A stretch of DNA of 64,000 nucleotides from Croceivirga thetidis (GCF_012272815.1 NZ_JAAWWL010000002.1:898280-962279), one strand, 5' to 3'. Positions 42,732 through 52,430 are shown, counted from the stretch's first letter. Notes: generated from the letters alone by a model not told the origin. Program-made: numbers and translations.

Positions 42732-44744
42732 TTATGTTTTAAATTTTGGCAAAGAAAAAATTATTTTGGTTCCGGCCATAGAGGTGCTTTCTATCCATAT
42801 TTCACCGTTGTTTTGTGTCACCAAATCTTTACAAATTTTAAGCCCCAAACCTGTTCCCTTCTCTTTATTTGTTCCTAAAGTAGAGATATAGCCATTCTCT
42901 TGAAAAACCTTATTCTGAATAGACCTTGGGATACCATGTCCTGAATCTTGAATACAGGTCTCTACTCTCTCATCGAGCTCTTCGGAATTTATATTAACCG
43001 AGCTACCAGAGGAAGAAAATTTTATGGCGTTACTCAGTAAATTTCTCAAAATAATCTCTACATGATATTCATCGGCATAAACCTTGATGTCTTTGGCGAT
43101 TTCACATCTAACCCTAATTTGCTTCGCAGTAGCCATATAGTCTAAAAATGCTATCGCATTTGTAACCTTTTCAAAAAGGTTCACGGAAACTTTATTTAAA
43201 ACAGCCCCATCCATTTCAGCAGAGCCCCAAGAAAGTAGATTGTTCAAGGCAAAAAGTATATGGTCAATTTTCGTTTTTACACTAGGCAAAACTTCTTGAA
43301 ATTGCTCCTTTGAAATACCTTCAGCTATATATTGATTAAATAAGGTCTGAATATTACCAACCGGCCCTTTAAAATCATGACCCATGATAGAAAACAATCT
43401 GTCTTTTGTTTTATTGGCAGCGTCAAGTTTTATTGTTTTTTCTTCCAATTCCAATTGGCGGTCTGCAATCTTTTTGTTTAAAATCTTTAGTGCATTGGCA
43501 TTCTTTTTTATCAAATAAATACCAGACGTTAGAAATAAAATAATCAAAGTTGAAATAATGATAATAGAACGTTGGTTGTCTTTGGATTTTTCAATTTTCA
43601 AAGAAAGTAACTCTTGTTCATTTTGAAAATCGTTTTCAATCAAGGCTATTCTTAGTTTGTTCTCGTTCTCACTAAAATTTATAGAATCTTTGAGTTCAAT
43701 AAATTCTTTAATCAAAACATTTGATAGCTCATGTTGGCCAATTCTATTATTGATTTCTGATAATAGTCTGAGTGATGACTGTTGCCCATCAAAGTAGTTT
43801 GTTTTACGGGAAAAGATCAATGCATCGTCGGCATATTTTTTAGCCTCTTCAAAATTATCGGTATTGAATTCAAGGTTAGCCAAGGCCAGATTTAAGTTGA
43901 TTCTATCTATATTGTTGCTCGACCCTTCAAGAATTTTTGCTGTCTTTTGCAGCAATTTTCTTGACCCGATGAATTCTTCCCCGGCAATTAGTAAACTAGC
44001 TTGAAGAATATCTTTTTTAATGTTTAATGCCTTGTTTTCAATTCTTGTAAGATGGGTTGTCGCTGCGCTTAGGTATTTTTCCGATTGGTCAAGTATGCCT
44101 TTTTTATAATAAGCCTCGGAAATTTCGATAAACACCTCAGCATATTTATAATCATCTGGGTTGCGATTAAGTAATTGAATACATTCTTCAAAAAACTCTA
44201 TGGCTTTTTCGAATTCGTCTAAATCAACCATTAAAGAGGCCGCATTGGCAGTAAAAACATAAAGTTTGTCCCAATTTTTGAATGCTTTGGCATATTTACG
44301 CCCTAACGAGTTGTATTCATAAACTTTATCAATTCGCTTTATTCTATAATTGCCAAAACCCAAAACATTTATGGTTTCCAGTAAAATTGTGTCTGCCCCA
44401 ACTTGTTTCGAATATTCAAATGCTTCGTTCGCCAATTCAAAACTAAGACTGTCGCTCTTCTTGAACATAGAAGCTCTAGCAATGGACTCTTTTGCCTTAG
44501 CTATTCCGATTTTATAATCAATTTGAGAACTTATGGTTAACATTTTATTTCCTAGCACAAGTGCACTATCAGGAAATTTTCTATACTGGTTACGGAATTG
44601 AATGTAAAGAGAGTCCACAAATTGTGGGTTTAATTCTTCAAAAGGAATATTTCTTTTAGAGGGGTTTTGAGCCAATAGGCCCACGAAAAAAATCTGGCAA
44701 CCCAGGGAAATAATTAGATTAAAAACTGAAAATTTAATCAACAA
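42732..44744 (-). CDS. TPR-repeat sensor histidine kinase
   Basis: 670 residues. N-terminal signal segment, periplasmic TPR array (about 40-370), one TM helix (SIIIISTLIILFLTSGIYLI), coiled coil, then HisKA with the phospho-His in IMGHDFKGPVGN and HATPase_c with NLLSNAIKFSS, DSGHGIP and GTGLGLKICKDLV. It autophosphorylates in response to an unknown signal. No response regulator lies beside it. No in-frame ATG exists near the N-terminus. The start must be TTG 44744 or the adjacent TTG 44741, because an in-frame stop lies 33 bp upstream. Confidence 0.9.
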   Translation of the reverse strand: MLIKFSVFNLIISLGCQIFFVGLLAQNPSKRNIPFEELNPQFVDSLYIQFRNQYRKFPDSALVLGNKMLTISSQIDYKIGIAKAKESIARASMFKKSDSLSFELANEAFEYSKQVGADTILLETINVLGFGNYRIKRIDKVYEYNSLGRKYAKAFKNWDKLYVFTANAASLMVDLDEFEKAIEFFEECIQLLNRNPDDYKYAEVFIEISEAYYKKGILDQSEKYLSAATTHLTRIENKALNIKKDILQASLLIAGEEFIGSRKLLQKTAKILEGSSNNIDRINLNLALANLEFNTDNFEEAKKYADDALIFSRKTNYFDGQQSSLRLLSEINNRIGQHELSNVLIKEFIELKDSINFSENENKLRIALIENDFQNEQELLSLKIEKSKDNQRSIIIISTLIILFLTSGIYLIKKNANALKILNKKIADRQLELEEKTIKLDAANKTKDRLFSIMGHDFKGPVGNIQTLFNQYIAEGISKEQFQEVLPSVKTKIDHILFALNNLLSWGSAEMDGAVLNKVSVNLFEKVTNAIAFLDYMATAKQIRVRCEIAKDIKVYADEYHVEIILRNLLSNAIKFSSSGSSVNINSEELDERVETCIQDSGHGIPRSIQNKVFQENGYISTLGTNKEKGTGLGLKICKDLVTQNNGEIWIESTSMAGTKIIFSLPKFKT

Positions 44745-44864
44745 TGGATTTCTTTTATAAAAAATTATAAAACCTTATTATAAAGATAAAGAAGAACAAC
44801 ATTTGATTACACCCCCTCTAAGAACACAAAATTATTGGTTAGATAGCTTTAGAAAAGTTCGACA

Positions 44865-46028
44865 TTAATAATTCCGCCATTGTTGGGTCAGCTCAAAAAC
44901 GGTTTCCAAGAGTTCTTTTTCCACTGCATCAAACTCCACTTTACGTCTGGCCATCATTACCTGGGCCGCTTCAAAGGCCTTATTGGTGCGATAAGTCGTA
45001 AACCCTGAGGCTCCACCCCAAGAATAGCTGGGTATAAAATTGCGTGGGAAACCACTACCAAAAACATTGGCACAGACCCCAACAACCGTACCCGTATTGA
45101 ACATGGTATTGATACCCGCCTTGCTATGGTCGCCCATCATAAGTCCACAAAATTGTAGTCCTGTTTGCGCAAAACCCTGGGTTTGGTAATTCCATAGTTT
45201 TACAGGAGCGTAATTGTTTTTGAGGTTCGAGGTATTGGTGTCCGCCCCTAGGTTGCACCACTCCCCTAAGACCGAGTTGCCCAAAAAGCCTTCGTGCCCC
45301 TTATTTGAGTAGGCGAACAGCACAGCATTGCTGACCTCTCCACCCACTTTGCAATGGGGTCCAAAAGTCGAAGCCCCATAAATCTTGGCGCCCATTTTTA
45401 ATACGGAGTTGTTACACATGGCCAAAGGGCCACGCACGATACAGCCTTCCATAATTTCGGCATCCTTGCCCACATAGATTGGCCCAGTAGAGGCATTGAG
45501 TATGGAACAGGAGACTTTGGCCCCTTCTTCCAAAAATATATTTTCAGGGCTGATGACCGTATTGGTATCGGGTATGGGCTGACTTGTACGCCCCTTGGTC
45601 AAGAGTTCAAAATCGGCTTGCAGGGCTTCCCCATTTTTGGCGAAAATGTCCCACGGGTGTTCAATGGTGAGTACATCACCTGAAAATTCAACGGTTTCGA
45701 ATCCACCGCCTGTATGAACCTCGGCCGTATGGCGGGCAATTTCTTTTCCATCAGCGACCAACTGCTGATTTTCCTTCAAAGCATTAATGGCTGCCACCAT
45801 TTCTTGATTGGGCAAAAAAGAGGGATTAATGACCACATTTGCCGCCGCTACCTTTATAGGGAATTTTTTCGATAGATAGTCCTCCGTTAAATAACTCACC
45901 TCGGCAGTTAACCATTTTTCCCATTTTTCGGCTATGGTCAAAATACCCACACGAATATTGGCCACTGGTCGGGTAAAGGTAAATGGCAATAAACTATCTC
46001 GGTTCTGGTCGGCTAGTATGTAGTTCAT
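44865..46028 (-). CDS. GlmU-family putative sugar-nucleotidyltransferase
   Basis: 387 residues from ATG 46028 (MNYILADQNRDSLLPFTFTRPVA); the open frame adds six codons back to a TTG. The N-terminal half is a reduced nucleotidyltransferase-like domain lacking the usual GxGTRM loop. The C-terminal half is a left-handed beta-helix with hexapeptide repeats (IYVGKDAEIMEGCIVRGP, GEWCNLGADTNTSNLKNNY). Bacteroidota carry this GlmU-like family beside true GlmU, and the substrate is unknown. Confidence 0.85.
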   Translation of the reverse strand: MNYILADQNRDSLLPFTFTRPVANIRVGILTIAEKWEKWLTAEVSYLTEDYLSKKFPIKVAAANVVINPSFLPNQEMVAAINALKENQQLVADGKEIARHTAEVHTGGGFETVEFSGDVLTIEHPWDIFAKNGEALQADFELLTKGRTSQPIPDTNTVISPENIFLEEGAKVSCSILNASTGPIYVGKDAEIMEGCIVRGPLAMCNNSVLKMGAKIYGASTFGPHCKVGGEVSNAVLFAYSNKGHEGFLGNSVLGEWCNLGADTNTSNLKNNYAPVKLWNYQTQGFAQTGLQFCGLMMGDHSKAGINTMFNTGTVVGVCANVFGSGFPRNFIPSYSWGGASGFTTYRTNKAFEAAQVMMARRKVEFDAVEKELLETVFELTQQWRNY

Positions 46029-46097
46029 TGATTGGTATTTTTTCAAAATTACGCTTTTGCTTTATTTGCAAAATGTTCAGGATTAATCGTAAACAAG

Positions 46098-46130
46098 TCC
46101 TCTCCCCTGGGAGAGGATTAAGGTGAGGGG
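46098..46130. repeat. Interspersed hairpin repeat (CCTCTCCC type)
   Basis: TCCTCTCCC and GGGAGAGGA form a perfect 9-bp palindrome at 46098-46117, followed by TTAAGGTGAGGGG. The overall pattern is a known class of short dispersed repeat in bacterial intergenic DNA. It lies between the GlmU-like gene and the rpmE2 terminator. Confidence 0.65.
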
Positions 46131-46133
46131 ACA

Positions 46134-46172
46134 AAAAAACGCCTCCGTTAAAAAACGAAGGCGCTTACTATA
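46134..46172 (-). terminator. Terminator after rpmE2
   Basis: On the minus strand GCGCCTTCGTT and AACGGAGGCG pair with one wobble and lead into seven Ts, 19 nt past the L31 stop. Confidence 0.85.
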
Positions 46173-46190
46173 TATTCTTTAAAGAGTGGT

Positions 46191-46451
46191 TTACTTCTCT
46201 TCTTTCTTGAATTTCTTGTATTTGTTCTTGAACTTATCGATACGACCTGCAGTATCAATAAGTTTGGTTTTACCAGTATAAAATGGATGTGAGGTTCTAG
46301 AAATCTCCAATTTAATCAATGGATATTCTGTACCGTCAACCGTAATGGTTTCTTTAGCCTCTGCAGTAGATTTGGTGATGAACACATCGTCATTTGACAT
46401 GTCTTTAAAAGCGACCAATCTGTACTCTTCTGGGTGAATTCCTGCTTTCAT
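46191..46451 (-). CDS. rpmE2: 50S ribosomal protein L31 type B
   Basis: 86 residues beginning [19 protein letters not shown], with [30 protein letters not shown] (key parts SHPFYTG and GRIDKF). No Cys is present, so this is the zinc-independent type B form. The tail is Lys-rich. A consensus promoter precedes it and a terminator follows. In other bacteria the zinc-free paralogue is used under zinc shortage, but here it may be the only L31. Confidence 0.97.
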   Translation of the reverse strand: MKAGIHPEEYRLVAFKDMSNDDVFITKSTAEAKETITVDGTEYPLIKLEISRTSHPFYTGKTKLIDTAGRIDKFKNKYKKFKKEEK

Positions 46452-46477
46452 TTTCGTTACATCAATTTTTCGGACTG

Positions 46478-46507
46478 CAAATTTAGTTATTTTTTCTTCC
46501 AGAACAA
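46478..46507 (-). promoter_or_regulatory. Consensus promoter of rpmE2
   Basis: TTG (46507-46505), 19 nt, TAAATTTG (46485-46478), 26 nt before the ATG. The spacing is identical to the rpmH promoter in this window. Confidence 0.85.
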
Positions 46508-46604
46508 GCTTTCCCGATTAAAATAATAAAACTATGGTCGCATGTGTAACAAAAGTTTAACTTCGGCAACTAACCCACGGTAATCAACTTAAAAATTTAT
46601 CATC

Positions 46605-47123
46605 ATGGAAAACAAACCAAAATTAAGTAAGTACTCAATAAAGTTTGGCCTGATAGCCGGAATCATTGGATTGGTTTTTGGCCTAATGCTTTTCTTTCAA
46701 GGATTGCACTATGAGCAAAGCGCAGTAACCACTGTCATCAATATCTCGATTTTATTTGCAGTTGTTGCATTTTGTGTAAATCAGTACAAAAAAGACAATG
46801 AGGGCTTTTTAAAATTGGGTGATGCCCTTAAACTAGGTACCGGTGTAGCGCTTATCGCTGCTGTAATCGGTTTGGTGTGGTACTTTTTACTATCAAACGA
46901 CATCATTGAGCCCGGTTATATGGACAAAGCGATGGATATCGCCAAGGAAAAGGCCATGGAGAATAATCCGCAAATGACCGATGAGCAATGGGACCAAGGT
47001 GTAGCCATGCAGAAGAAGTTCATGTGGATGGCCTACCCTATCGGATTAATATTTAATGCTATACTAGGTTTGGTTGCGGGATTGGTTTTTGGACTTATCC
47101 TAAGAAAAGACAGACCAGAATAA
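46605..47123 (+). CDS. DUF4199 membrane protein
   Basis: 172 residues with four TM helices: two at the N-terminus (FGLIAGIIGLVFGLMLF and TVINISILFAVVAFCV), a third VALIAAVIGLVWYFLL, then an acidic helical loop (MDIAKEKAMENNPQMTDEQWDQ) and a final IFNAILGLVAGLVFGLIL. The Tyr/Lys-rich segment QYKKDNEGFLKLGDALKLG is the DUF4199 hallmark. Function unknown. It directly precedes the glycosyltransferase gene but that gene has its own promoter box. Confidence 0.88.
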   Translation: MENKPKLSKYSIKFGLIAGIIGLVFGLMLFFQGLHYEQSAVTTVINISILFAVVAFCVNQYKKDNEGFLKLGDALKLGTGVALIAAVIGLVWYFLLSNDIIEPGYMDKAMDIAKEKAMENNPQMTDEQWDQGVAMQKKFMWMAYPIGLIFNAILGLVAGLVFGLILRKDRPE

Positions 47124-47135
47124 GCTTTAAAAGTT

Positions 47136-47143
47136 TACTTTTG
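47136..47143 (+). promoter_or_regulatory. -7 box before the glycosyltransferase gene
   Basis: TACTTTTG is an exact TAnnTTTG match 22 nt before the ATG; no TTG at the ideal distance. Confidence 0.45.
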
Positions 47144-47165
47144 AAGGAATTTCGACCGACAAGAA

Positions 47166-48107
47166 ATGCAATTATCGCTAGTTATTCCTTTACTTAACGA
47201 AGCTGAATCGCTCAACGAATTACACGGTTGGATTGCAGAAGTCATGCAGTCCAACCGTTTTTCATATGAAATCATTTTTGTGGATGATGGCAGTACGGAT
47301 GCCTCGTGGGACATCATCCAAAGCCTATCCAAAACAGATACCAACGTCAAGGGTATTCGTTTTCTAAAGAATTTTGGAAAATCGCAGGCCCTCAACGCCG
47401 GTTTTCATGCAGCCCAGGGTGACGTCATCATTACCATGGATGCCGACCTACAAGACAATCCTGAAGAAATTCCCGAACTCTACCAGTTGGTGACCAAAGA
47501 AGGATTTGATATTATTTCGGGCTGGAAAAAGAAACGCTACGACTCCGTTCTCGCCAAAAACCTGCCTTCGAAATTGTTCAATTGGGCGGCAAGGCGCACC
47601 TCTGGATTGAAGCTTCACGATTTTAACTGTGGCCTAAAAGCCTACCGAAACGATGTGGTCAAGGCCATTGATGTTTCTGGCGATATGCACCGTTACATTC
47701 CAGTATTGGCCAAGAATGCGGGCTACGATAAAATCGGTGAAAAGGTCGTTAAGCACCAAGCCCGTAAATACGGAAAGACCAAATTTGGTATGAGCCGCTT
47801 TATCGTTGGTTTCTTAGACCTGGCGACCATTTGGTTCATTTCAAAATTCGGGAAAGCACCCATGCACCTTTTTGGGGCTTTAGGCGTAGTTATGTTTTTT
47901 ATAGGTTTTGCTTTTGCCTTATATTTAGGAGTGGACAAGCTGTTCATCAACAAGACTGGTAGGTTAATCACCAGTCGACCCCAATTTTACATAAGCTTAA
48001 CAGCGATGATAATTGGAACACAGCTATTTTTGGCAGGATTTCTAGGTGAAATCCTCATCAGAAACCGTAAAAACGACGCGAGATATACAATAATAGACCA
48101 GATTTAG
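47166..48107 (+). CDS. Family 2 glycosyltransferase, polyprenyl-phosphate type
   Basis: 313 residues. The GT-A domain has LSLVIPLLNEAESLNELHGW, IIFVDDGSTDASW and the metal DxD in ITMDADLQDNPEEIP. An amphipathic segment RKYGKTKFGMSRFIVGFLDL and two C-terminal TM helices (LFGALGVVMFFIGFAFALYL; FYISLTAMIIGTQLFLAGFL) follow. This is the DPM1/ArnC/GtrB-like layout that moves a sugar onto undecaprenyl phosphate. The sugar is unknown. Cell-envelope glycan assembly fits with the phosphohexomutase and ABC exporter that follow. Confidence 0.9.
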   Translation: MQLSLVIPLLNEAESLNELHGWIAEVMQSNRFSYEIIFVDDGSTDASWDIIQSLSKTDTNVKGIRFLKNFGKSQALNAGFHAAQGDVIITMDADLQDNPEEIPELYQLVTKEGFDIISGWKKKRYDSVLAKNLPSKLFNWAARRTSGLKLHDFNCGLKAYRNDVVKAIDVSGDMHRYIPVLAKNAGYDKIGEKVVKHQARKYGKTKFGMSRFIVGFLDLATIWFISKFGKAPMHLFGALGVVMFFIGFAFALYLGVDKLFINKTGRLITSRPQFYISLTAMIIGTQLFLAGFLGEILIRNRKNDARYTIIDQI

Positions 48108-48161
48108 CATTTTAGTAAGTAAAAACTTACATATATGCTTGCTGAAAACACCACCAAAAAC

Positions 48162-49871
48162 ATGAATCCAATTGTAGCTTCTGCACAAAAATGGCTTACC
48201 GATTTTTTCGATGCCGATATCAAAGCACAAATCCAAAACCTAATTGATACCAACGAAGACGAATTAACGGACTCGTTCTACAAAGATTTAGAATTCGGTA
48301 CCGGCGGTATGCGCGGTGTAATGGGCGTAGGCACCAACCGAATCAACAAATACACCTTGGGCAAGAATACCCAAGGCCTGAGCAATTACCTCAAAAAGAG
48401 CTATCCCGGTGAAGACCTTAAAGTGGTCATTGCCTACGATTGCCGTCATAACAGTGACACCTTATCACAGGTGGTTGCCGAAGTACTTTCCGCCAACGGA
48501 ATTCATGTGTACCGATTCTCTGAGCTACGTACCACGCCTGAACTGTCTTTTGCGGTACGCCACTTAAAATGCCATGCAGGTATCGTATTGACTGCTTCGC
48601 ACAACCCCCCGGAATACAATGGGTATAAAGTGTATTGGACGGATGGTGGTCAAATTGTACCACCTCAGGATGGAGAAATCATTGCCGAAATCAATGCGCT
48701 TGACTTTACAGACATCAATTTTGAAGCTAATGAGAGCTTAATCGAGTCCATAGACAAGGAAGTTGACGAGGCCTTTTTTGAAGAATCAGTTAAGGTGGGG
48801 AATTTCAATGCCGCTGGCAAAGATGATTTCCATATCGTATTTACCTCGATTCACGGTACCTCAATTACAGCGATACCCGAAGTACTGAAAAGGGCTGGAT
48901 ATAACAATGTTACCGTTATTGAAGAGCAGGCCACGCCTGACGGTAACTTCCCGACAGTGAAATCACCCAATCCAGAAGAACCGGAAGCCTTGGCCATGGC
49001 TATTGCCAAAGCCGAAGAAATTGGGGCCGATATGGTCGTGGGCACTGACCCTGATAGTGACCGCCTCGGTATTGCGGTGCGCAATCTTGACGGTGAAATG
49101 GAATTGCTGAACGGTAACCAGACCATGGTCTTGATGACCAAATTCTTATTGGACCAGTATAAGGCCAAAGGTTTCGCAGGTAATGAGTTTATCGCTACCA
49201 CAATTGTTTCCACTCCGATGATGGAACAAATGGCAAATGCCTATGGTGTAGAATTCAAGACTGCCCTTACAGGCTTCAAGTGGATTGGCAAGATGATAAA
49301 AGACTTCCCGCAATCAGAATTTATTGGTGGTGGTGAAGAAAGTTTTGGGTATATGGTGGGCGATTTCGTGCGCGACAAAGATGCGGTGACCTCCACCCTA
49401 CTCGCCTGTGAAATAGCCTCGCAAGCCAAGGCAAATGGGAGCTCGTTTTACAAAGACCTTATCGATTGCTACACCCAGTTCGGGTTCTATAAGGAGAAAC
49501 TGATTTCATTGACCAAGAAAGGAATGACCGGTGCCGAGGAAATCAAGCAAATGTTGAAAGATTTCAAAGAAAATCCTGTTGAATCAGTGCAGGGCTCAAG
49601 ACTCTTGTACATAGAAGATTACAATACCTCAACGGTTAAAAATGTGCAGACTGGCGAAGAAAAACCCATTGATATTCCGAAGTCAAACGTATTGATCTAC
49701 GAAACCGAAGACGGCACGAGAATCGCTGCAAGACCTTCAGGTACAGAGCCTAAGGTGAAATTTTACATCAGTACTAACACAACTTTAGCAAATGCTTCAG
49801 ATTTTAAAAGCGTAAATTCGCAGCTGGATTCCAAGTTAGACGGAATTCTAGCTGAATTGAATTTAGGTTAA
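48162..49871 (+). CDS. Phospho-sugar mutase (phosphoglucomutase/phosphomannomutase)
   Basis: 569 residues from ATG 48162 (MNPIVASAQKWL); ATG 48135 adds nine residues and is also possible. An alpha-D-phosphohexomutase with the phosphoserine loop TASHNPPEYNGYK, metal loop GTDPDSDRLG, sugar loop GGEESFGYM and phosphate loop RPSGTEPKVKFY. The EFGTGGMRGVMG start matches the long PGM2-like type. It interconverts hexose-1- and 6-phosphates to feed nucleotide sugar synthesis. The ABC exporter start overlaps its stop by one base (TAATG). Confidence 0.95.
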   Translation: MNPIVASAQKWLTDFFDADIKAQIQNLIDTNEDELTDSFYKDLEFGTGGMRGVMGVGTNRINKYTLGKNTQGLSNYLKKSYPGEDLKVVIAYDCRHNSDTLSQVVAEVLSANGIHVYRFSELRTTPELSFAVRHLKCHAGIVLTASHNPPEYNGYKVYWTDGGQIVPPQDGEIIAEINALDFTDINFEANESLIESIDKEVDEAFFEESVKVGNFNAAGKDDFHIVFTSIHGTSITAIPEVLKRAGYNNVTVIEEQATPDGNFPTVKSPNPEEPEALAMAIAKAEEIGADMVVGTDPDSDRLGIAVRNLDGEMELLNGNQTMVLMTKFLLDQYKAKGFAGNEFIATTIVSTPMMEQMANAYGVEFKTALTGFKWIGKMIKDFPQSEFIGGGEESFGYMVGDFVRDKDAVTSTLLACEIASQAKANGSSFYKDLIDCYTQFGFYKEKLISLTKKGMTGAEEIKQMLKDFKENPVESVQGSRLLYIEDYNTSTVKNVQTGEEKPIDIPKSNVLIYETEDGTRIAARPSGTEPKVKFYISTNTTLANASDFKSVNSQLDSKLDGILAELNLG

Positions 49872-51703
49872 TGAACAACATACTTGGCAAAATCTTACGG
49901 TTTGCCAAACCGTACAAGCTTTATGGCATACTCAACATCATTTCAAATGTTTTGTATGCCTTTTTTAATGTGCTTTCGATTATCATCTTTATTCCCACAT
50001 TGGGCATCCTCTTTGATAAGCAGGAGGAGGTCTATACCAAACCGGTATACGAGGGTTTCTCTAACCTTAAGACCTATGGGGAGGATTCATTGAATTACTT
50101 TTTGACCGAAAAAGTGAGCGCCGACGGCCCAATGGCCGCATTGGCCTTTATTTGTATAGCGAGTATCGTTATTTTCTTCTTGAAAAACCTGTTTCGTTAT
50201 GCAGCCATGTATTTTCTGGCCTTTATGCGTACGGGTATGGTCAAGGACATTCAAGACGAGCTCTACCATAAAACTGTGGATTTACCCATTTCGTTTTTCT
50301 CAGAAAAACGTAAGGGCGATTTGTTGGCCCGAATGACCTCTGATGTAAAGGAAGTCGAAGGTTCCATTATTAATTCACTTGAAGCCTTGGTTCGCGAACC
50401 CATTACCATTGTCATCGTATTGGTCTCCATGTTGCTCATCAGTGCACAATTGACCTTATTTGTCTTTTTGTTTTTGCCCATTGCGGGATTTTTGATTTCC
50501 GCTGTTGGCAAACGACTTAAGGCCCAATCGGCTGAAGCCCAAAAAGAAACGGGCACCTTTCTCTCATTTTTAGAGGAAACCTTATCTGGATTAAAAGTGA
50601 TTAAAGGATTTAATGCCGAAGCGAAGCTTGCACAGAAGTTTACCGATTCCACTTTGCGATTCAAGAATATTATGACGGCCGTGCTGCACCGTAAAGGTTT
50701 AGCATCGCCTTTCAGTGAATTTTTGGGCGTTGCAGTAGTCATCACGGTATTATGGTATGGAGGTAGTCTGGTCTTTGCCGAAGGCAGTACCCTTAAACCC
50801 CAAGATTTTATGGGGTATATCGGACTCTTCTACACCATCATCAATCCAGTAAAAGCAATTACGACCGTCAACTACAATATTAAAAAAGGGAACGCGGCTG
50901 CAGAACGGATTTTTGAGATTTTGGAATTGAAAAACCCAATAGTTGACAAACCCGACGCAAAACAATTGGACACAATCGAAGATGCCATAGCATTCGAGAA
51001 CATCTCGTTTAAATATGAGGACGATTGGGTGATAAAGGACTTTCATCTTAAGGTCAATAAAGGTCATACAGTAGCCTTGGTCGGCCAATCCGGTAGTGGT
51101 AAGAGTACCATAGCCAATCTGATTACCCGATTTTACGATGTCAACGAGGGTCAAATTACCATTGACGGTATTGACATCAAGGATATCAGTAAAAAATCAC
51201 TCCGAGGAATGATGGGACTTGTAACCCAAGATTCCATCTTGTTCAACGACTCTGTCAAAAACAACATTGCACTAAGCAAGGACAATGCGACCGATGAAGA
51301 AATTATGGAAGCAGCCAAGATTGCCAATGCCCATGACTTTATCATGGAATTGCCCAATGGCTACGAAACGAATATCGGCGATGGCGGAAATAAATTGAGT
51401 GGTGGTCAAAAACAACGACTTTCCATAGCACGTGCAGTTTTGAAAAACCCTCCTATTATGATCTTGGACGAGGCAACTTCGGCCTTGGATACTGAAAGTG
51501 AACGTTTGGTGCAAGATGCCTTGGAAAAGATGATGCAGAATCGAACCTCCATAGTTATTGCACACCGTCTATCAACCATCCAAAATGCCGATTCGATTGT
51601 ACTTATGAAACAAGGTGAAATCGTGGAACAAGGTACCCATGAAGAATTGATGCAGTCTAAAAAAGGGTACAAGAAATTGGTCGAACTCCAGACACTGGCC
51701 TAA
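49871..51703 (+). CDS. ABC exporter, fused permease and ATPase (MsbA-like)
   Basis: 610 residues. The TM domain (about 1-330) has six helices and an intracellular loop PISFFSEKRKGDLLARMTSDV typical of type I exporters. The ATPase half has Walker A GQSGSGKST, Q-loop LVTQDSILF, signature LSGGQKQR, Walker B IMILDEATSALD and H-loop IAHRLST. It works as a homodimer, and lipid, lipid-linked glycan or drug export are all possible. Context with a polyprenyl-P glycosyltransferase and a hexomutase favours an envelope substrate. Confidence 0.93.
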   Translation: MNNILGKILRFAKPYKLYGILNIISNVLYAFFNVLSIIIFIPTLGILFDKQEEVYTKPVYEGFSNLKTYGEDSLNYFLTEKVSADGPMAALAFICIASIVIFFLKNLFRYAAMYFLAFMRTGMVKDIQDELYHKTVDLPISFFSEKRKGDLLARMTSDVKEVEGSIINSLEALVREPITIVIVLVSMLLISAQLTLFVFLFLPIAGFLISAVGKRLKAQSAEAQKETGTFLSFLEETLSGLKVIKGFNAEAKLAQKFTDSTLRFKNIMTAVLHRKGLASPFSEFLGVAVVITVLWYGGSLVFAEGSTLKPQDFMGYIGLFYTIINPVKAITTVNYNIKKGNAAAERIFEILELKNPIVDKPDAKQLDTIEDAIAFENISFKYEDDWVIKDFHLKVNKGHTVALVGQSGSGKSTIANLITRFYDVNEGQITIDGIDIKDISKKSLRGMMGLVTQDSILFNDSVKNNIALSKDNATDEEIMEAAKIANAHDFIMELPNGYETNIGDGGNKLSGGQKQRLSIARAVLKNPPIMILDEATSALDTESERLVQDALEKMMQNRTSIVIAHRLSTIQNADSIVLMKQGEIVEQGTHEELMQSKKGYKKLVELQTLA

Positions 51704-51708
51704 GGCTA

Positions 51709-51742
51709 AAATTTCAAAAAACAAATTCCAAATTTCAAAGGT
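51709..51742 (+). repeat. Short AT-rich degenerate repeat
   Basis: Units of the form AATTTCAAA / AAATTCCAAATTTCAAA recur three times between the exporter and the second ECF gene. It is low-complexity and looks like a dispersed intergenic repeat rather than a regulatory site. Confidence 0.4.
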
Positions 51743-51887
51743 TAGGTTTGTGCAAATCTCTTTTTCAGCGGATTCAATTCTACCATTTGCATCAAACTTT
51801 TAGCGTTTAACCAGGAGCATTCAACATCTAGAACCTAGAAAATTAAACCTTTCGCTACTTTTATAGTCAAAGAACAAAACGACCCTT

Positions 51888-52430
51888 TTGATTGCCGAAG
51901 AAACTTTAGTTTCAGACCTTAAGAACAAGGAAACCCAAGCAAAAGCCTTTGAAGTATTGGTAAATACCTACAAAGAGCGTTTGTATTGGCATATCAGAAG
52001 GATTGTGATGAACCATGATGATGCCGACGATGTGCTACAAAATACCTTTATTAAGGTGTATCGTAACATTGACGGGTTCAAGGGAGATAGTAAGTTGTAT
52101 TCATGGATGTACAGAATCGCAACGAACGAGTCCTTAACCTTTTTAAAGCAAAAGTCTAAAAAGTTAGGGGTAAGTAATGAGGAGTACCAAGAATCCTTGG
52201 TTGAGAATTTAGAATCCGATGTTTATTTTGAGGGGGATGCGATTCAATTGAAATTGCAGCAAGCTTTGGCCACCCTTCCTGAAAAACAACGATTGGTGTT
52301 TAATATGAAGTATTTTCAAGAGATGAAGTATGAGGAAATCTCAGAAGTTTTGGAAACCTCGGTAGGCGGTTTAAAAGCTTCTTACCATCTTGCAGTAAAG
52401 AAATTAGAAGCCTATTTAAAAGAATCTTGA
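51888..52430 (+). CDS. ECF RNA polymerase sigma factor
   Basis: 180 residues. Region 2 is MNHDDADDVLQNTFIKVYRNI and LYSWMYRIATNESLTFL; region 4 is LPEKQRLVFNMKYFQEMKYEEIS with VGGLKASYHLAVKKLE. The first in-frame ATG is about 40 residues in, past the start of region 2, so the start is taken as TTG 51888 (MIAEETLVSDLK), which fits the usual N-terminus of these sigma factors. It leads an anti-sigma-like gene and a Spy-like gene. TACTTTTA 25 nt upstream is a near-match -7 box. Confidence 0.9.
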   Translation: MIAEETLVSDLKNKETQAKAFEVLVNTYKERLYWHIRRIVMNHDDADDVLQNTFIKVYRNIDGFKGDSKLYSWMYRIATNESLTFLKQKSKKLGVSNEEYQESLVENLESDVYFEGDAIQLKLQQALATLPEKQRLVFNMKYFQEMKYEEISEVLETSVGGLKASYHLAVKKLEAYLKES

